Assembly: GCA_900538385.1 (NCBI GenBank)
Contig: UWSO01000004.1
Span: 1 to 64,000 of the forward strand
Direction of reading: 5' to 3'
Source of the DNA: an uncultured Porphyromonas sp.
GTDB lineage: Bacteria > Bacteroidota > Bacteroidia > Bacteroidales > Porphyromonadaceae
DNA length: 64,000 bases
Shown: one piece after another, positions 26,228-34,406 of the stretch
Layout of the letters: each line of letters opens with the position of its first letter
Numbering within the stretch: position 1 is the stretch's first letter
Program-made: the position numbers and the translations under genes
The notes under the pieces: model-generated
Databases searched by the model: none
What the model was told of the DNA's origin: nothing
The model's input: only the letters and a program-made list of their open reading frames with translations

Positions 26228-28267
26228 TTAGTCAGCCGTAGCGCGCTCGAGTCGCTTCATAACAGCAAATATGAAAGCGGCAGAGAGGAGACAGCAGATG
26301 ATTAGCACGCCCCAGTACCAGCCCATAGGCATCTTGTCCCAGAGAGAGCCCATCACGCCGACGAGCAGGTTACCGATAGCGGTTGCTGCGAGCCATCCAC
26401 CCTGCATAAGACCAGCGTACTGTGGAGGAGCTACCTTAGAGACGAAGGAAAGACCCATCGGACTGAGGAAGAGCTCAGCAAGTGTCAGTACGAAGTAAGT
26501 ACCGATCAGCCAATTGGGCGATACGAGCGTATCACTGGTACCATGGATATGAGCAGGAGCAGGCAGTGCGTATATGATCGTTGGGATCAGTAGCACGCAG
26601 AATCCGATAGCTGCTAGGAGCATACCGATACCGATCTTGCGAGGAGCTGAGGGCTCCTTACCACGATTGGCTAGGTAACCAAAGAGACCTACCGTGACAG
26701 GCGTTAGCAGGATGATGAAGAACGGGTTGAACTGCTGGAAGATCTGAGGTGTAATGTTTTTCAGAGCATCACCGATAGGCTTGATGTCTACGAAGTATCC
26801 ACCAGCGAGACCAGCGATACCTAGCACGACGAGGACTAAGCCTGTCTTGACATTTTTCTTACCGCCTAGTAGTCCGAAGGTAGAAAGGTAGATACCATAC
26901 ATAAAGCAGATGAAAGGTATCAGCATCAGTAGACTAAACGGCATATAGCCCGCAGCGTCTACACGTGATACGGTATAGTCTCGTGCGAAGAAGGTCATCG
27001 TCAAGCCGTTCTGGTGGAAAGCCATCCAGAAGAAGATCACAACGAAGAAGACCAGTCCTAGTGCGATGAGACGCTCCTTAACCTCAGCCTTAGACATCTC
27101 GACGACATGCGCTGAGCTGTCGCCCTGTGCTGCCATAGCCTTAGCTTGCTTGACGGTTACGTCTGCTGCCTTCCAGGTCTTACGACAGAGTACGAAGATC
27201 AAGATAGATATGATCAAGCTGATACAAGCCACAAAGAACGAGAGACTATAAGACTGTGACAAGGTCGTCGACACATAGTGCTCACCGAAGGCACGCTCGA
27301 AGCTCAACTCCTGAGCTGCTTCACCCTTGTCTATGCGCTCCGCATTGAGCTTACTGTTTAGATCAGCCGTCCACTCAGCTGGGATCTGAAGCATAGCCAC
27401 ACGCTCATTGATGGCGAACTTGGCAGGCTCGTCCTTTGCATCGCGACTGATGAGGATCTCATGGTCAGCATCCGTGATCTGCAGTTGCGGATCAGTCACT
27501 AGCCCAGCTTTAGTATACTGGCGGAGAGCTGCTATACGTAGGTCGTGAAGAACCTGAGCCTCGTCCTCGGGGAACATGACGCCAGCCTTCTTCTTAGCAG
27601 CTGTAACCTTTTGACTCTGCTCTTCAGCCGTCAGCTGAGCATACTCAGGGTGCTTAGCTTGTAGCTCTGCGATAAAGGCATCGGCATCGACTGTCTCATC
27701 GTTGAGCTTATTGTAGTTTGCGGGAATGGTTGCATCGTAGAAGTAGTTCTCCTTAGCTAGTACATTGTTCGTAATCCAGTTACCCATGCTAGGAGCAAAG
27801 AAGGCACCGATGTTGATGAACATGTAGAAGATAGAGAACGCCATATCACGTCCCTTAGAGTAGCGTGGGTCGTCATATATCTTACCCACGAGTGCTTGTA
27901 GGTTACCCTTGAAGAGTCCCGTACCAGCAGCGATGAGGAAGAGGGACAAGAGCATGATCGTGACGCCAGCAGCTCCAGAACCAAAAGGTAACCCTAGGAG
28001 GAGGTAACCAGCGAACATGATCGTGACACCTGTAAAGATGGTCTTACCATATCCGAGCCATTTATCAGCTATGATACCACCGAAGATTGGGAGGAAGTAG
28101 ACTAGCGCTAGGAAGGTACCATATAGCATACTAGTCGTTGCCGAGGAGAAGCCGAACTTCGCCTGTAGGTAGAGCGTCAATATGGCTAGCATCGTGTAGT
28201 AGCCAAAGCGCTCTCCCATGTTCGTTAGGGCTAATACGATAAGCCCCTTGGGGTGTTTATTTTCCAT
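26228..28267 (-). CDS. Proton-dependent oligopeptide (POT) family transporter with large insert
   Basis: 679 residues. POT/PTR2 hallmarks are clear: ERFGYYTMLAILTLYL (helix 1, ExxER-type), the FGGIIADKWLGYGKTI loop and FSIFYMFINIGAFFAP. Typical bacterial POT proteins are about 450-550 residues; this one has a hydrophilic block of about 170 residues (about 170-340) between the fifth and sixth membrane segments, rich in Lys, Glu and Ala. Function: uptake of di- and tripeptides with protons, which suits a peptide-fermenting anaerobe with dipeptidyl-peptidases. It lies 39 bases after the DUF4831 gene, probably in one transcript. Confidence 0.88.
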   Translation of the reverse strand: MENKHPKGLIVLALTNMGERFGYYTMLAILTLYLQAKFGFSSATTSMLYGTFLALVYFLPIFGGIIADKWLGYGKTIFTGVTIMFAGYLLLGLPFGSGAAGVTIMLLSLFLIAAGTGLFKGNLQALVGKIYDDPRYSKGRDMAFSIFYMFINIGAFFAPSMGNWITNNVLAKENYFYDATIPANYNKLNDETVDADAFIAELQAKHPEYAQLTAEEQSQKVTAAKKKAGVMFPEDEAQVLHDLRIAALRQYTKAGLVTDPQLQITDADHEILISRDAKDEPAKFAINERVAMLQIPAEWTADLNSKLNAERIDKGEAAQELSFERAFGEHYVSTTLSQSYSLSFFVACISLIISILIFVLCRKTWKAADVTVKQAKAMAAQGDSSAHVVEMSKAEVKERLIALGLVFFVVIFFWMAFHQNGLTMTFFARDYTVSRVDAAGYMPFSLLMLIPFICFMYGIYLSTFGLLGGKKNVKTGLVLVVLGIAGLAGGYFVDIKPIGDALKNITPQIFQQFNPFFIILLTPVTVGLFGYLANRGKEPSAPRKIGIGMLLAAIGFCVLLIPTIIYALPAPAHIHGTSDTLVSPNWLIGTYFVLTLAELFLSPMGLSFVSKVAPPQYAGLMQGGWLAATAIGNLLVGVMGSLWDKMPMGWYWGVLIICCLLSAAFIFAVMKRLERATAD

Positions 28268-28306
28268 ATGAATGGTTCGTTTATAGATTAGTATTTTTCA
28301 AGTTAT

Positions 28307-29416
28307 TCATTGCTGCGGCAGTTCGATCAGCTCAATAGAGCCACTCGTGAGGTCGAAGTAGATTGTGTAGGGGAGCTGCCCCAGCTTGTCCGCACCTAGC
28401 TTGTGCTCTAGGAGTGCTGCGCGTCCCCACTGCGCCACAGAGAGCTCTAGCGTGATCGCCTGGCTGCGCTCGGGGAGCTGTAGCGATACACGAGCGCGTC
28501 CTGGCTCGATGTAGCGGAGTGACTTGCTCCTGGTCAGTTTATGCAGCTCGGCATCGCTCTGCGTCGCAGGGCGCTTCACTGCTTCTACATTTACATATAT
28601 AGGAGCACCCGATAGGTCCTTCTTGTCAACCAAGCCGTACTGCGGAGCGAAGCGAGCTACCACCTGTTGCGAGATCGGCTCGTCAATGGGTATATCCACC
28701 ACCTCCTCGTAGTATCGCTTCGTAGTACGACCTGCGAAGAGTGCTTGCAGCGCTGCTATCTCTTTGTCCAGCCCGTCTAGAACCATCTTGAGCGCTGGTC
28801 CATCGCACGGCATCGTCTCGACTTGACCCGAGAGCAGCTCCACACGGCGCTCTCGTAGCTCGAAGAGTCGACTAGCTGCTACCTCTGCCTGCTTGGCACG
28901 CGAGGTCGCTAAGGCATACTCTTGAGGCAGTGCTTGACTAGCCTCCTGCTGGGTTACCCCCTTAGGGTAGTCTGCGAGGTAGTCTGTCGTGGCGGGTTGG
29001 TACGCTTTGCCATGGAGTGAGTAGAGCAGTCCCTCAGGCGTTAGTGCCGCCAGCTGCTCGACAGAAGGCGTCGCCACCGACTGGATCAGATAGCCCTGTG
29101 TTGTGTCGGGTACTCCATGAGCATGCATCGCCACACGTTCTATCTGGTAGCGTGTCGTAGGCTGCGTGGCATAGCTCTCACCTAGATACCTAGAGGCATA
29201 AGCGACCAGTGCACCAGGCTCAAACTGCGCCTCCGAGAGGACAAAGTGTATGCGTAGTTGTGTCTTCGGTAGATAGTAAACGACCCCGTTCGCAGGCTGT
29301 TCGCCAGCCACGTACGGAGTCACAGTCGCCTGACGAGTAGCGCAGCTTGTGAGCCACACCATCGCCATCGCAAGAACCCATCTAGTTAGTCGGACCAAGG
29401 TCTGAGATCTGTACAT
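28307..29416 (-). CDS. DUF4831 lipoprotein
   Basis: 369 residues; lipoprotein signal ends WLTSC (Cys25). The DUF4831 pattern is recognisable: NGVVYYLPKTQLRIHFVLSEAQFEPG, YASRYLG, then helix-rich centre with ELRERRVELLSGQVETMPCDG, then strands. Function unknown. Upstream on the minus strand is a -7 element TATCTTTG (29445-29452). Being first in a transcript with the POT transporter suggests an envelope role tied to uptake, but this is context only. Confidence 0.75.
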   Translation of the reverse strand: MYRSQTLVRLTRWVLAMAMVWLTSCATRQATVTPYVAGEQPANGVVYYLPKTQLRIHFVLSEAQFEPGALVAYASRYLGESYATQPTTRYQIERVAMHAHGVPDTTQGYLIQSVATPSVEQLAALTPEGLLYSLHGKAYQPATTDYLADYPKGVTQQEASQALPQEYALATSRAKQAEVAASRLFELRERRVELLSGQVETMPCDGPALKMVLDGLDKEIAALQALFAGRTTKRYYEEVVDIPIDEPISQQVVARFAPQYGLVDKKDLSGAPIYVNVEAVKRPATQSDAELHKLTRSKSLRYIEPGRARVSLQLPERSQAITLELSVAQWGRAALLEHKLGADKLGQLPYTIYFDLTSGSIELIELPQQ

Positions 29417-29444
29417 AATCTACCAATGAAAAATAGACTTGGCA

Positions 29445-29452
29445 CAAAGATA
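29445..29452 (-). promoter_or_regulatory. -7 element for the DUF4831-POT operon
   Basis: TATCTTTG on the minus strand, about 28 bases upstream of the start codon. No TTG at the ideal -33 distance. Confidence 0.4.
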
Positions 29453-29584
29453 CGAAAAAGAGATTAGAGACTAGAAATTAGAGATTAGAAGACTTTCTCT
29501 AGGAGCAGTAGTATTTCCTAGGAGCGCTAGAGGTACTAGAAACACTAGCACCACTAGAAGACCTAGTATTCCCATCCAACAGCT

Positions 29585-29772
29585 CTCCACCGAGGAAATC
29601 CGAATTTCTTCGGTGGAGTTTTTTCCTTCCCCAGTGAAGAACGAAAAAATTCTTCGGACTTATCATTTCATTCTTCCGAAGTTTCATTTGATTCCTCCGA
29701 AGAATTTTTCATTTCTTCCGTGGAGAATTTTCATTTTCCAGCGAACTATTTGGTGTTTTCTTCGGACGCACT
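29585..29772 (+). repeat. Phased-box composite repeat, copy R3
   Basis: Opens with a perfect 15-bp hairpin (29585-29599 with 29604-29618) and TTTTTT, although no + strand gene ends here, so the hairpin belongs to the repeat. Boxes lie at 29666 (TTTCATTCTTCCGAAG) and 29687 (TTTGATTCCTCCGAAG), period 21, with the half box at 29645 in register. Arms GTGAAGAACGAAAAAATT and AATTTTTCATTTCTTCC are complementary even though they differ from the R2 arms. The tail GCGAACTATTTGG is at 29740. The exported-protein gene starts about 125 bases later. Confidence 0.75.
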
Positions 29773-29859
29773 GACGAGTAAGTCCACCGATATTGTTTCG
29801 AGCAGTTGACTTTACAGCAGCTTTGTACGAGGCATTAATCTGCACATCAATGTTTTTTG

Positions 29860-29867
29860 TACTTTTG
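29860..29867 (+). promoter_or_regulatory. -7 element for the exported protein at 29898
   Basis: TACTTTTG. With a start about 6 bases later the leader is only about 25 bases, which rules out the upstream in-frame ATG at 29793. Confidence 0.45.
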
Positions 29868-29897
29868 TACGAATCAATCATGCAAAGCAAAAGTCCT

Positions 29898-31829
29898 ATG
29901 ACACAACGACTACACAGTTTACTACTTCTACTTACAGCGCTGCTACTAGGGCAGGCGATCTGTACCGCACAAGCCCCCGCTGAGACCGCTCAGATCGAGC
30001 TGATCGTACCTAAGGGTACGCAGTATGTCAACTTTGAGGTAACCTACCTTGAAGGTGCCGAGGCGAGCAGCATTGACTTTGGTGATGGCATCGTAGAGCC
30101 GTACAAGGGACGCGCTCAGCTTGTCACCCATAACTACGGCTCCGCGATAACGGAGGAGATGATCATCAAAATTGACGCCGCCAAGCTCACTCGTCTGCGT
30201 AATGCCTCGCAAGGGTCTCGCAATCTAGCTCCAGGCTTCTCAGGCTTTGGCAAAATTGCAGCTCCAGAGTTGGAGATGCTTCGTCTAGGTATCAACAACT
30301 ACACGCTCCGAGATAGTCGTGAGCAAATGGTAGACCTATCTGAGTGTCCTAAGCTCGAAGAGGTTTACCTACACAATGTGCCAGGAGTCAAGCTGCCTAC
30401 AGAGCTCACGGCTCTGAAAAAAGTCGCTTTCTACAGTTCCGCTTCTAGCACAGATCGAAACTATGCGACTCTCTCTAACAAGCATCTAGACCTATCAGGC
30501 TACACAGCTTTAAAGGAGATCGATATACAGCGTCAGCCCAACCTAGAGACGGTCGACCTGACAGGTCTGACCGTCCTCACCAAGCTCACCATCAAGCAGT
30601 GCAATCTCTACAAGATCGACGGTATCAAGGATCTAGCAACGCTCACGGAGGTAGACCTCTCGCGCAATTACCTCCCCTACTCTTCGTTACCGCTCAAGCG
30701 TCCGGCGCTCACCAAGTTTGAATATGGGCAGGCTGGCATACGCCTAGCTCCTGAGTGCGTGGACAAGAACACGATCCACCTAGCCGATATGCTCGAGGTG
30801 AAAGATGCCGACGGTGTAGCACAGCCTACCACAATCAAGCAGGTTCGACAGCTCAACACGCCACGTACGCTCAAAGAGGGACAGGACTACATCCTCAAGG
30901 GGAGCGATCTCATCATCCTCGAGCGTGGCTTCGGTGGCTTTGGCGGCGACAACCCGCTAGACGCTATCCAGCTAAGCATCAAGACCACCAATGTCTACTA
31001 CCCCGACTACGGTAAGAGCAGGTATGAAGATCCTGAGCTCAAGCTATACATCGCTCGCGAGGGCGCCGTCTATCCTGGGGAGAAGCAGCTGCTCACCTTC
31101 TCTGCTGGTGAGGGTGGGTTTATCAAGGCTATGGCAGGCGACACTGAGCTCGCCACTGGAGCCGAGGTAGAGCCTGGCACACCGCTCACCTTCACCGCAA
31201 CTCCTGCTGATGGCTATATGATCACCGAGTGGCGCGTCAATGACAAGGTCCAGATGACCCCAGGACTTGACAAGAAGCCGATTACGGATGCTACCTTTAA
31301 GGTCAATATGTACAGTGAGCCGATGACGGTGACCGTCTCCTTTGCCAAGGCTGAGGACAATTATGCTGTCACCTTCTCCAAGGAGGGCGAGGGCAAGCTG
31401 ACGGCCACGGTCGATGGCAAGCCATTTACCTCAGGAACCTTCGTTGCCAAAGGTACGAAGGTGCTCTTCGAGGCAGAAGCCTTCATGGGCTACACTGTTG
31501 AGAAGTGGCTGGTCAATGATGAGGTCATCCCCGTTCATGAGCTGCAAGCAAGCTACACGCTGACTGTCGACAAGACATCGGATGTCAAGGTGTTCTTTGT
31601 AGTTTGTGACGCGATCGATGCAGTCAGTGCCACACGCTATCAGATCGCTCAGACCGATCAGACGCTCACCGTACTGGGCACTGCGGCTAACGAGACAATC
31701 GGTCTCTACACGCTCACGGGCACTCCAGTCGCTGCGGCGACGGGAGACGCCACGCTCTCCATCGCACAGCTCCCCGCTGGCGTCTACCTCCTACAGATCG
31801 GCAACGACTGGGTCAAGGTAACGCTCTAA
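29898..31829 (+). CDS. Exported LRR/InlB-B-repeat protein with T9SS C-terminal domain
   Basis: 643 residues from the preferred ATG at 29898, which gives a clean signal peptide (TQRLHSLLLLLTALLLGQAICTAQ). ATGs at 29793 and 29880 are in frame but the promoter argues against the first. About residues 30-75 are a strand set with SIDFGDGIVEPYKG; residues 90-260 hold LRRs; residues 385-560 hold two or three bacterial beta-repeats of the InlB/Flg_new kind (FSAGEGGFIKAMAG, TPADGYMITEWRVND, FSKEGEGKLTATVDG). The last 65 residues are a T9SS domain (TIGLYTLTGTPVAAATG, LPAGVYLLQIGNDWVKVTL). Surface adhesion is likely but unproven. Confidence 0.75.
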   Translation: MTQRLHSLLLLLTALLLGQAICTAQAPAETAQIELIVPKGTQYVNFEVTYLEGAEASSIDFGDGIVEPYKGRAQLVTHNYGSAITEEMIIKIDAAKLTRLRNASQGSRNLAPGFSGFGKIAAPELEMLRLGINNYTLRDSREQMVDLSECPKLEEVYLHNVPGVKLPTELTALKKVAFYSSASSTDRNYATLSNKHLDLSGYTALKEIDIQRQPNLETVDLTGLTVLTKLTIKQCNLYKIDGIKDLATLTEVDLSRNYLPYSSLPLKRPALTKFEYGQAGIRLAPECVDKNTIHLADMLEVKDADGVAQPTTIKQVRQLNTPRTLKEGQDYILKGSDLIILERGFGGFGGDNPLDAIQLSIKTTNVYYPDYGKSRYEDPELKLYIAREGAVYPGEKQLLTFSAGEGGFIKAMAGDTELATGAEVEPGTPLTFTATPADGYMITEWRVNDKVQMTPGLDKKPITDATFKVNMYSEPMTVTVSFAKAEDNYAVTFSKEGEGKLTATVDGKPFTSGTFVAKGTKVLFEAEAFMGYTVEKWLVNDEVIPVHELQASYTLTVDKTSDVKVFFVVCDAIDAVSATRYQIAQTDQTLTVLGTAANETIGLYTLTGTPVAAATGDATLSIAQLPAGVYLLQIGNDWVKVTL

Positions 31830-31847
31830 CGTGTAACAACTTGACGT

Positions 31848-31986
31848 GTAACCCGCTGTAGGGACGCACGGTCTGTGCGTCCGTTGTATCAAAGGTTACA
31901 GCATCAAGATTGTTATCCGTTTTGGCTGGTTCGACAACGGACGCCATCCCACTAGACACGAGCCGAGAGTCCCTACAGCGGGTTAC
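31848..31986. repeat. GTAGGGACGC inverted-repeat element, copy G1
   Basis: GTAACCCGCTGTAGGGAC (31848-31865) is matched by its exact reverse complement at 31969-31986. Inside lie GACGCACGGTCTGTGCGTC (self-complementary hairpin) and the core GTTGTATCAAAGGTTACAGC also found in copies G2 and G3. No ORF of note. It looks like a small non-autonomous mobile or REP-type element. Confidence 0.65.
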
Positions 31987-32025
31987 TCGTCTCATCAAGC
32001 CACACGGCTTCATCTAGAAAAGTAT

Positions 32026-32068
32026 CGAGGGGCGAAGATTCAGATATTTATTGTACCTTTGCCCCTCG
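32026..32068 (+). promoter_or_regulatory. rpmE2 promoter inside an inverted repeat
   Basis: TACCTTTG (-7) is at 32054-32061. CGAGGGGCGAA (32026-32036) and TTTGCCCCTCG (32058-32068) form a dyad, 10 of 11 positions complementary, that encloses the -33/-7 region. It could be a repressor site or a structure at the very start of the RNA. Confidence 0.5.
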
Positions 32069-32070
32069 AA

Positions 32071-32243
32071 GCTTGTCTCCCCAAGTGTGAGCAGCTCACC
32101 GATTGCTACTTGATCGGGACAAGCCCTTGCGGTATCCACGTGGTGCTAGACGATAGGATAGACCTTCGGTAGCCCTTTTGCCACCTGATGAAAGGAGAGC
32201 CACGCCCCTGCAAGATTATTAACTACTTAAACGCATCAAAGCA
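32071..32243 (+). promoter_or_regulatory. Structured 5' leader of rpmE2
   Basis: GCTTGTC (32071-32077) pairs with GACAAGC (32118-32124) and encloses two hairpins: GTGAG-CAG-CTCAC and CCGAT-N9-ATCGG. This gives a compact three-way junction, then CCACGTGG and about 100 more bases before the L31 start. Such leaders often mediate feedback by the ribosomal protein; inferred here. Confidence 0.5.
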
Positions 32244-32507
32244 ATGAAAAAGGATCTACATCCTGAGAATTACCGTCCAGTGGCATTCAAAGATATGTCC
32301 AACGACGAAGTCTTCATCACGAAGAGTACCGCCAACGCTAAGGAGACCATCGAGATCGATGGCGAGACCTATCCGCTCATCAAGATAGAGATCTCCAACA
32401 CGTCTCACCCCTTCTACACGGGCAAGGCTAAGCTCGTCGATACAGCAGGACGTGTTGATAAGTTCATGAGCCGTTACGGCAATCGTGGCAAGAAGGCTGA
32501 CAAGTAA
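32244..32507 (+). CDS. rpmE2: 50S ribosomal protein L31, type B (zinc-free)
   Basis: 87 residues: MKKDLHPENYRPVAFKDM at the start and SNTSHPFYTGKAKLVDTAGR in the middle are typical of type B L31. The zinc-binding Cys residues of type A L31 are absent. It binds near the 5S rRNA region of the large subunit. Monocistronic, with its own leader and a strong terminator at 32566. In other phyla zinc-free L31 is often repressed by Zur; whether that holds here is open. Confidence 0.95.
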   Translation: MKKDLHPENYRPVAFKDMSNDEVFITKSTANAKETIEIDGETYPLIKIEISNTSHPFYTGKAKLVDTAGRVDKFMSRYGNRGKKADK

Positions 32508-32565
32508 GCCACACATCGGAGTCTGAGAGCGCTGACCTGCGACTCTCGTCCCCTACTAAATGACA

Positions 32566-32605
32566 AAGCACGCTACACACCCTCATCGGTGCGTAGCGTG
32601 CTTTT
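32566..32605 (+). terminator. Intrinsic terminator of rpmE2
   Basis: A stem of about 17 bp (AAAGCACGCTACACACC with GGTGCGTAGCGTGCTTT, one mismatch), 5-base loop, ending in TTTT. Confidence 0.8.
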
Positions 32606-32741
32606 CGTATATGGCAGCTTTGTGCAACAAGCTCATAAAGCAACTGCCGTGCTATCCTTCATCTCCGTCTCACTCTCCACAGTCACAGCGGACGGACAAC
32701 AAAAAAGACGCACCCCAAAGAAAGGATACGTCTATCGTTAG

Positions 32742-32813
<72 letters not shown>

Positions 32814-32948
32814 ATCGTTTGCATCTGCAAAGGTACGAAGAATATCTGAGACCACCAAACACCCACAAATGCAACCACTCCATACGTTCGCATCTATTCT
32901 CTACAAAGAAGATATAGGCGCCAAAGCTGAACCTAGCGAAGGTACAAA

Positions 32949-33839
32949 CTACTGATAGTAGTCTGCAGGGTTAAATCCTTTCTTGCTAATAGGAATACGC
33001 ATCGCAACGAGAGTTCCTCGAACGCCTATATTGGTAGGAAGCCCCATAATGCGCTCTCCCTTAGGGTTGCTCACGAAAAGGGCACAGCCCGAGTAAATTA
33101 AAAACTCTCCACCGAGACCCTTTACTAGCATTTTTCTTGAAGTGCGAATACCAAAGCCTCGATTCTCTGCTTCCGGGAGGTTTTTTGTAGATATATGGTC
33201 GTTTATGACAGCTTCCATAGCCTCTACGTCGGTATTGGTCTCATTCATGCGCCCAGCCTCTCTAAAGCTACCTATCAACGAGATGCCATTGTCAAAGATA
33301 GACAAATCTACATAACCCAATCTAGAATAGGCTTGACAACTTATATATCCACTCTTAGAGTATGCGTGCTCGAAAATGTTGTCAATGACCTCTGACACCA
33401 TATAAGTTAGAGCCATATGTGTCTCTGTAGGCAAACTTGCTCGCCTTTTCAGAAACTCTGCAACGTTGGAGCCTATATGAGCCCCTCTCTGCATGCCTAG
33501 ACCTTCTGTTGTAAATCGGAGTATTGGAAGGTATGTCTTATTTTCAAAAGCTCTAAAGCAATCACTTGTAGCTTCGGGCGAATCCAACTGTAGACCATAG
33601 CTATCGAAATGAACAGTACTTAGATAATTGTTTGCCGTTAAGTTGACCTTCTTATTTACCGATAGAAGCTTGATCAGTACAGCACTCATGAAAAGAGGCG
33701 TCACAAAGATGGACTCTCCAAAGCAAAGGGTAATCTCATCGTCAGAGCTCTGCTCTATCTGCGCAATAATCTTGACGGCCTCCTCCAGCCCGTTTAAAAA
33801 CACAGAGGAGACACTCTTGACATAACTGATCTGCATCAA
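32949..33839 (-). CDS. GHKL ATPase-domain protein with STAS-like N-terminus
   Basis: 296 residues. The N-terminal half (about 1-110) has the hydrophobic strand-helix outline of a STAS-like fold (ITLCFGESIFVTPLFMSAVLIKLL). The C-terminal half (about 125-290) is a histidine-kinase-type ATPase domain: N box with Glu150 and Asn154 (MVSEVIDNIFEHA), G1 box Asp183-Asn-Gly185 and G2-like RGFGI (227-231). No dimerisation and phosphoacceptor domain is seen, so it resembles RsbW/SpoIIAB-type switch kinases more than sensor kinases. It overlaps its upstream neighbour by 4 bases (ATGA), so the two are translated together. AT-richer than its surroundings. Confidence 0.7.
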   Translation of the reverse strand: MMQISYVKSVSSVFLNGLEEAVKIIAQIEQSSDDEITLCFGESIFVTPLFMSAVLIKLLSVNKKVNLTANNYLSTVHFDSYGLQLDSPEATSDCFRAFENKTYLPILRFTTEGLGMQRGAHIGSNVAEFLKRRASLPTETHMALTYMVSEVIDNIFEHAYSKSGYISCQAYSRLGYVDLSIFDNGISLIGSFREAGRMNETNTDVEAMEAVINDHISTKNLPEAENRGFGIRTSRKMLVKGLGGEFLIYSGCALFVSNPKGERIMGLPTNIGVRGTLVAMRIPISKKGFNPADYYQ

Positions 33840-34201
33840 AAGGTATAAGCTAGCTGATCAAGGACTTCTTCCACTGCCTGAACACTTCCGAGGGTAATCG
33901 TTTTGACTTTGCTTGACGCCCTTTTAGCGATCTTGCCCTGCGTTTGCTTTACAGCATTCCAAACCTCTAAAACTGCAGGCTCAAGATTGACGTATTGCAC
34001 GCGATCGTTGCCTAAGGTCTCTGAGTTGTACAGCTCATCCATAAAGCTACGACTAGCAAACGTGACATCAGAAAAATCTATGACAACAGACTCGCCGTCT
34101 CTCCTAGCGACCTCCTCTTCCAAGAGGCTCACGCTCTTACGAGACACTAGGGTAGTCCCCAGATCTCTAGCTACTAATATGATAGTCTGAGATGTTTTCA
34201 T
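33836..34201 (-). CDS. STAS-like DUF4325 protein
   Basis: 121 residues. The core VVIDFSDVTFASRSFMDELYN (about 39-59) is the hallmark of the DUF4325 STAS-like family, in which a conserved Asp-Phe and Ser-Phe-x-Asp-Glu frame the domain. In anti-sigma switches a STAS protein is the phosphorylation target or binding partner of an RsbW-like kinase; the overlapping gene behind it encodes just such an ATPase. The pair is therefore a candidate partner-switch module, but no sigma factor or effector gene is next to it. Confidence 0.75.
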   Translation of the reverse strand: MKTSQTIILVARDLGTTLVSRKSVSLLEEEVARRDGESVVIDFSDVTFASRSFMDELYNSETLGNDRVQYVNLEPAVLEVWNAVKQTQGKIAKRASSKVKTITLGSVQAVEEVLDQLAYTF

Positions 34202-34249
34202 AGAGTCTTGTGGTCTAACTTGTATAGTCTTCGTTTATCTTTACTAGAA

Positions 34250-34280
34250 CAAAGGTAAACAAACAAACTATCAAATACAA
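34250..34280 (-). promoter_or_regulatory. Promoter of the DUF4325-ATPase pair
   Basis: On the minus strand TTG (34278-34280), a 20-base AT-rich spacer and TACCTTTG (34250-34257), about 49 bases upstream of the start codon. One of the best promoter matches in the window. The rest of the interval 34281-34406 shows nothing clear. Confidence 0.65.
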
Positions 34281-34406
34281 GAACTAGACCTAGCTCAAGT
34301 TGCACGGAAGGGGTTGTATAATTGTTACTCCTAGTGAGCAGTCGGGTTGGGGGAATATACTTTGTGCCCTACAAATCAAAATCCGACACGTTCACCAATG
34401 GTCCTT

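Noticed and set aside
26040..26230. Biotin-responsive operator or riboswitch before bioB
   Set aside because: No BirA-type dyad and no known riboswitch fold recognised; the hairpins look like an end of the upstream transcript.
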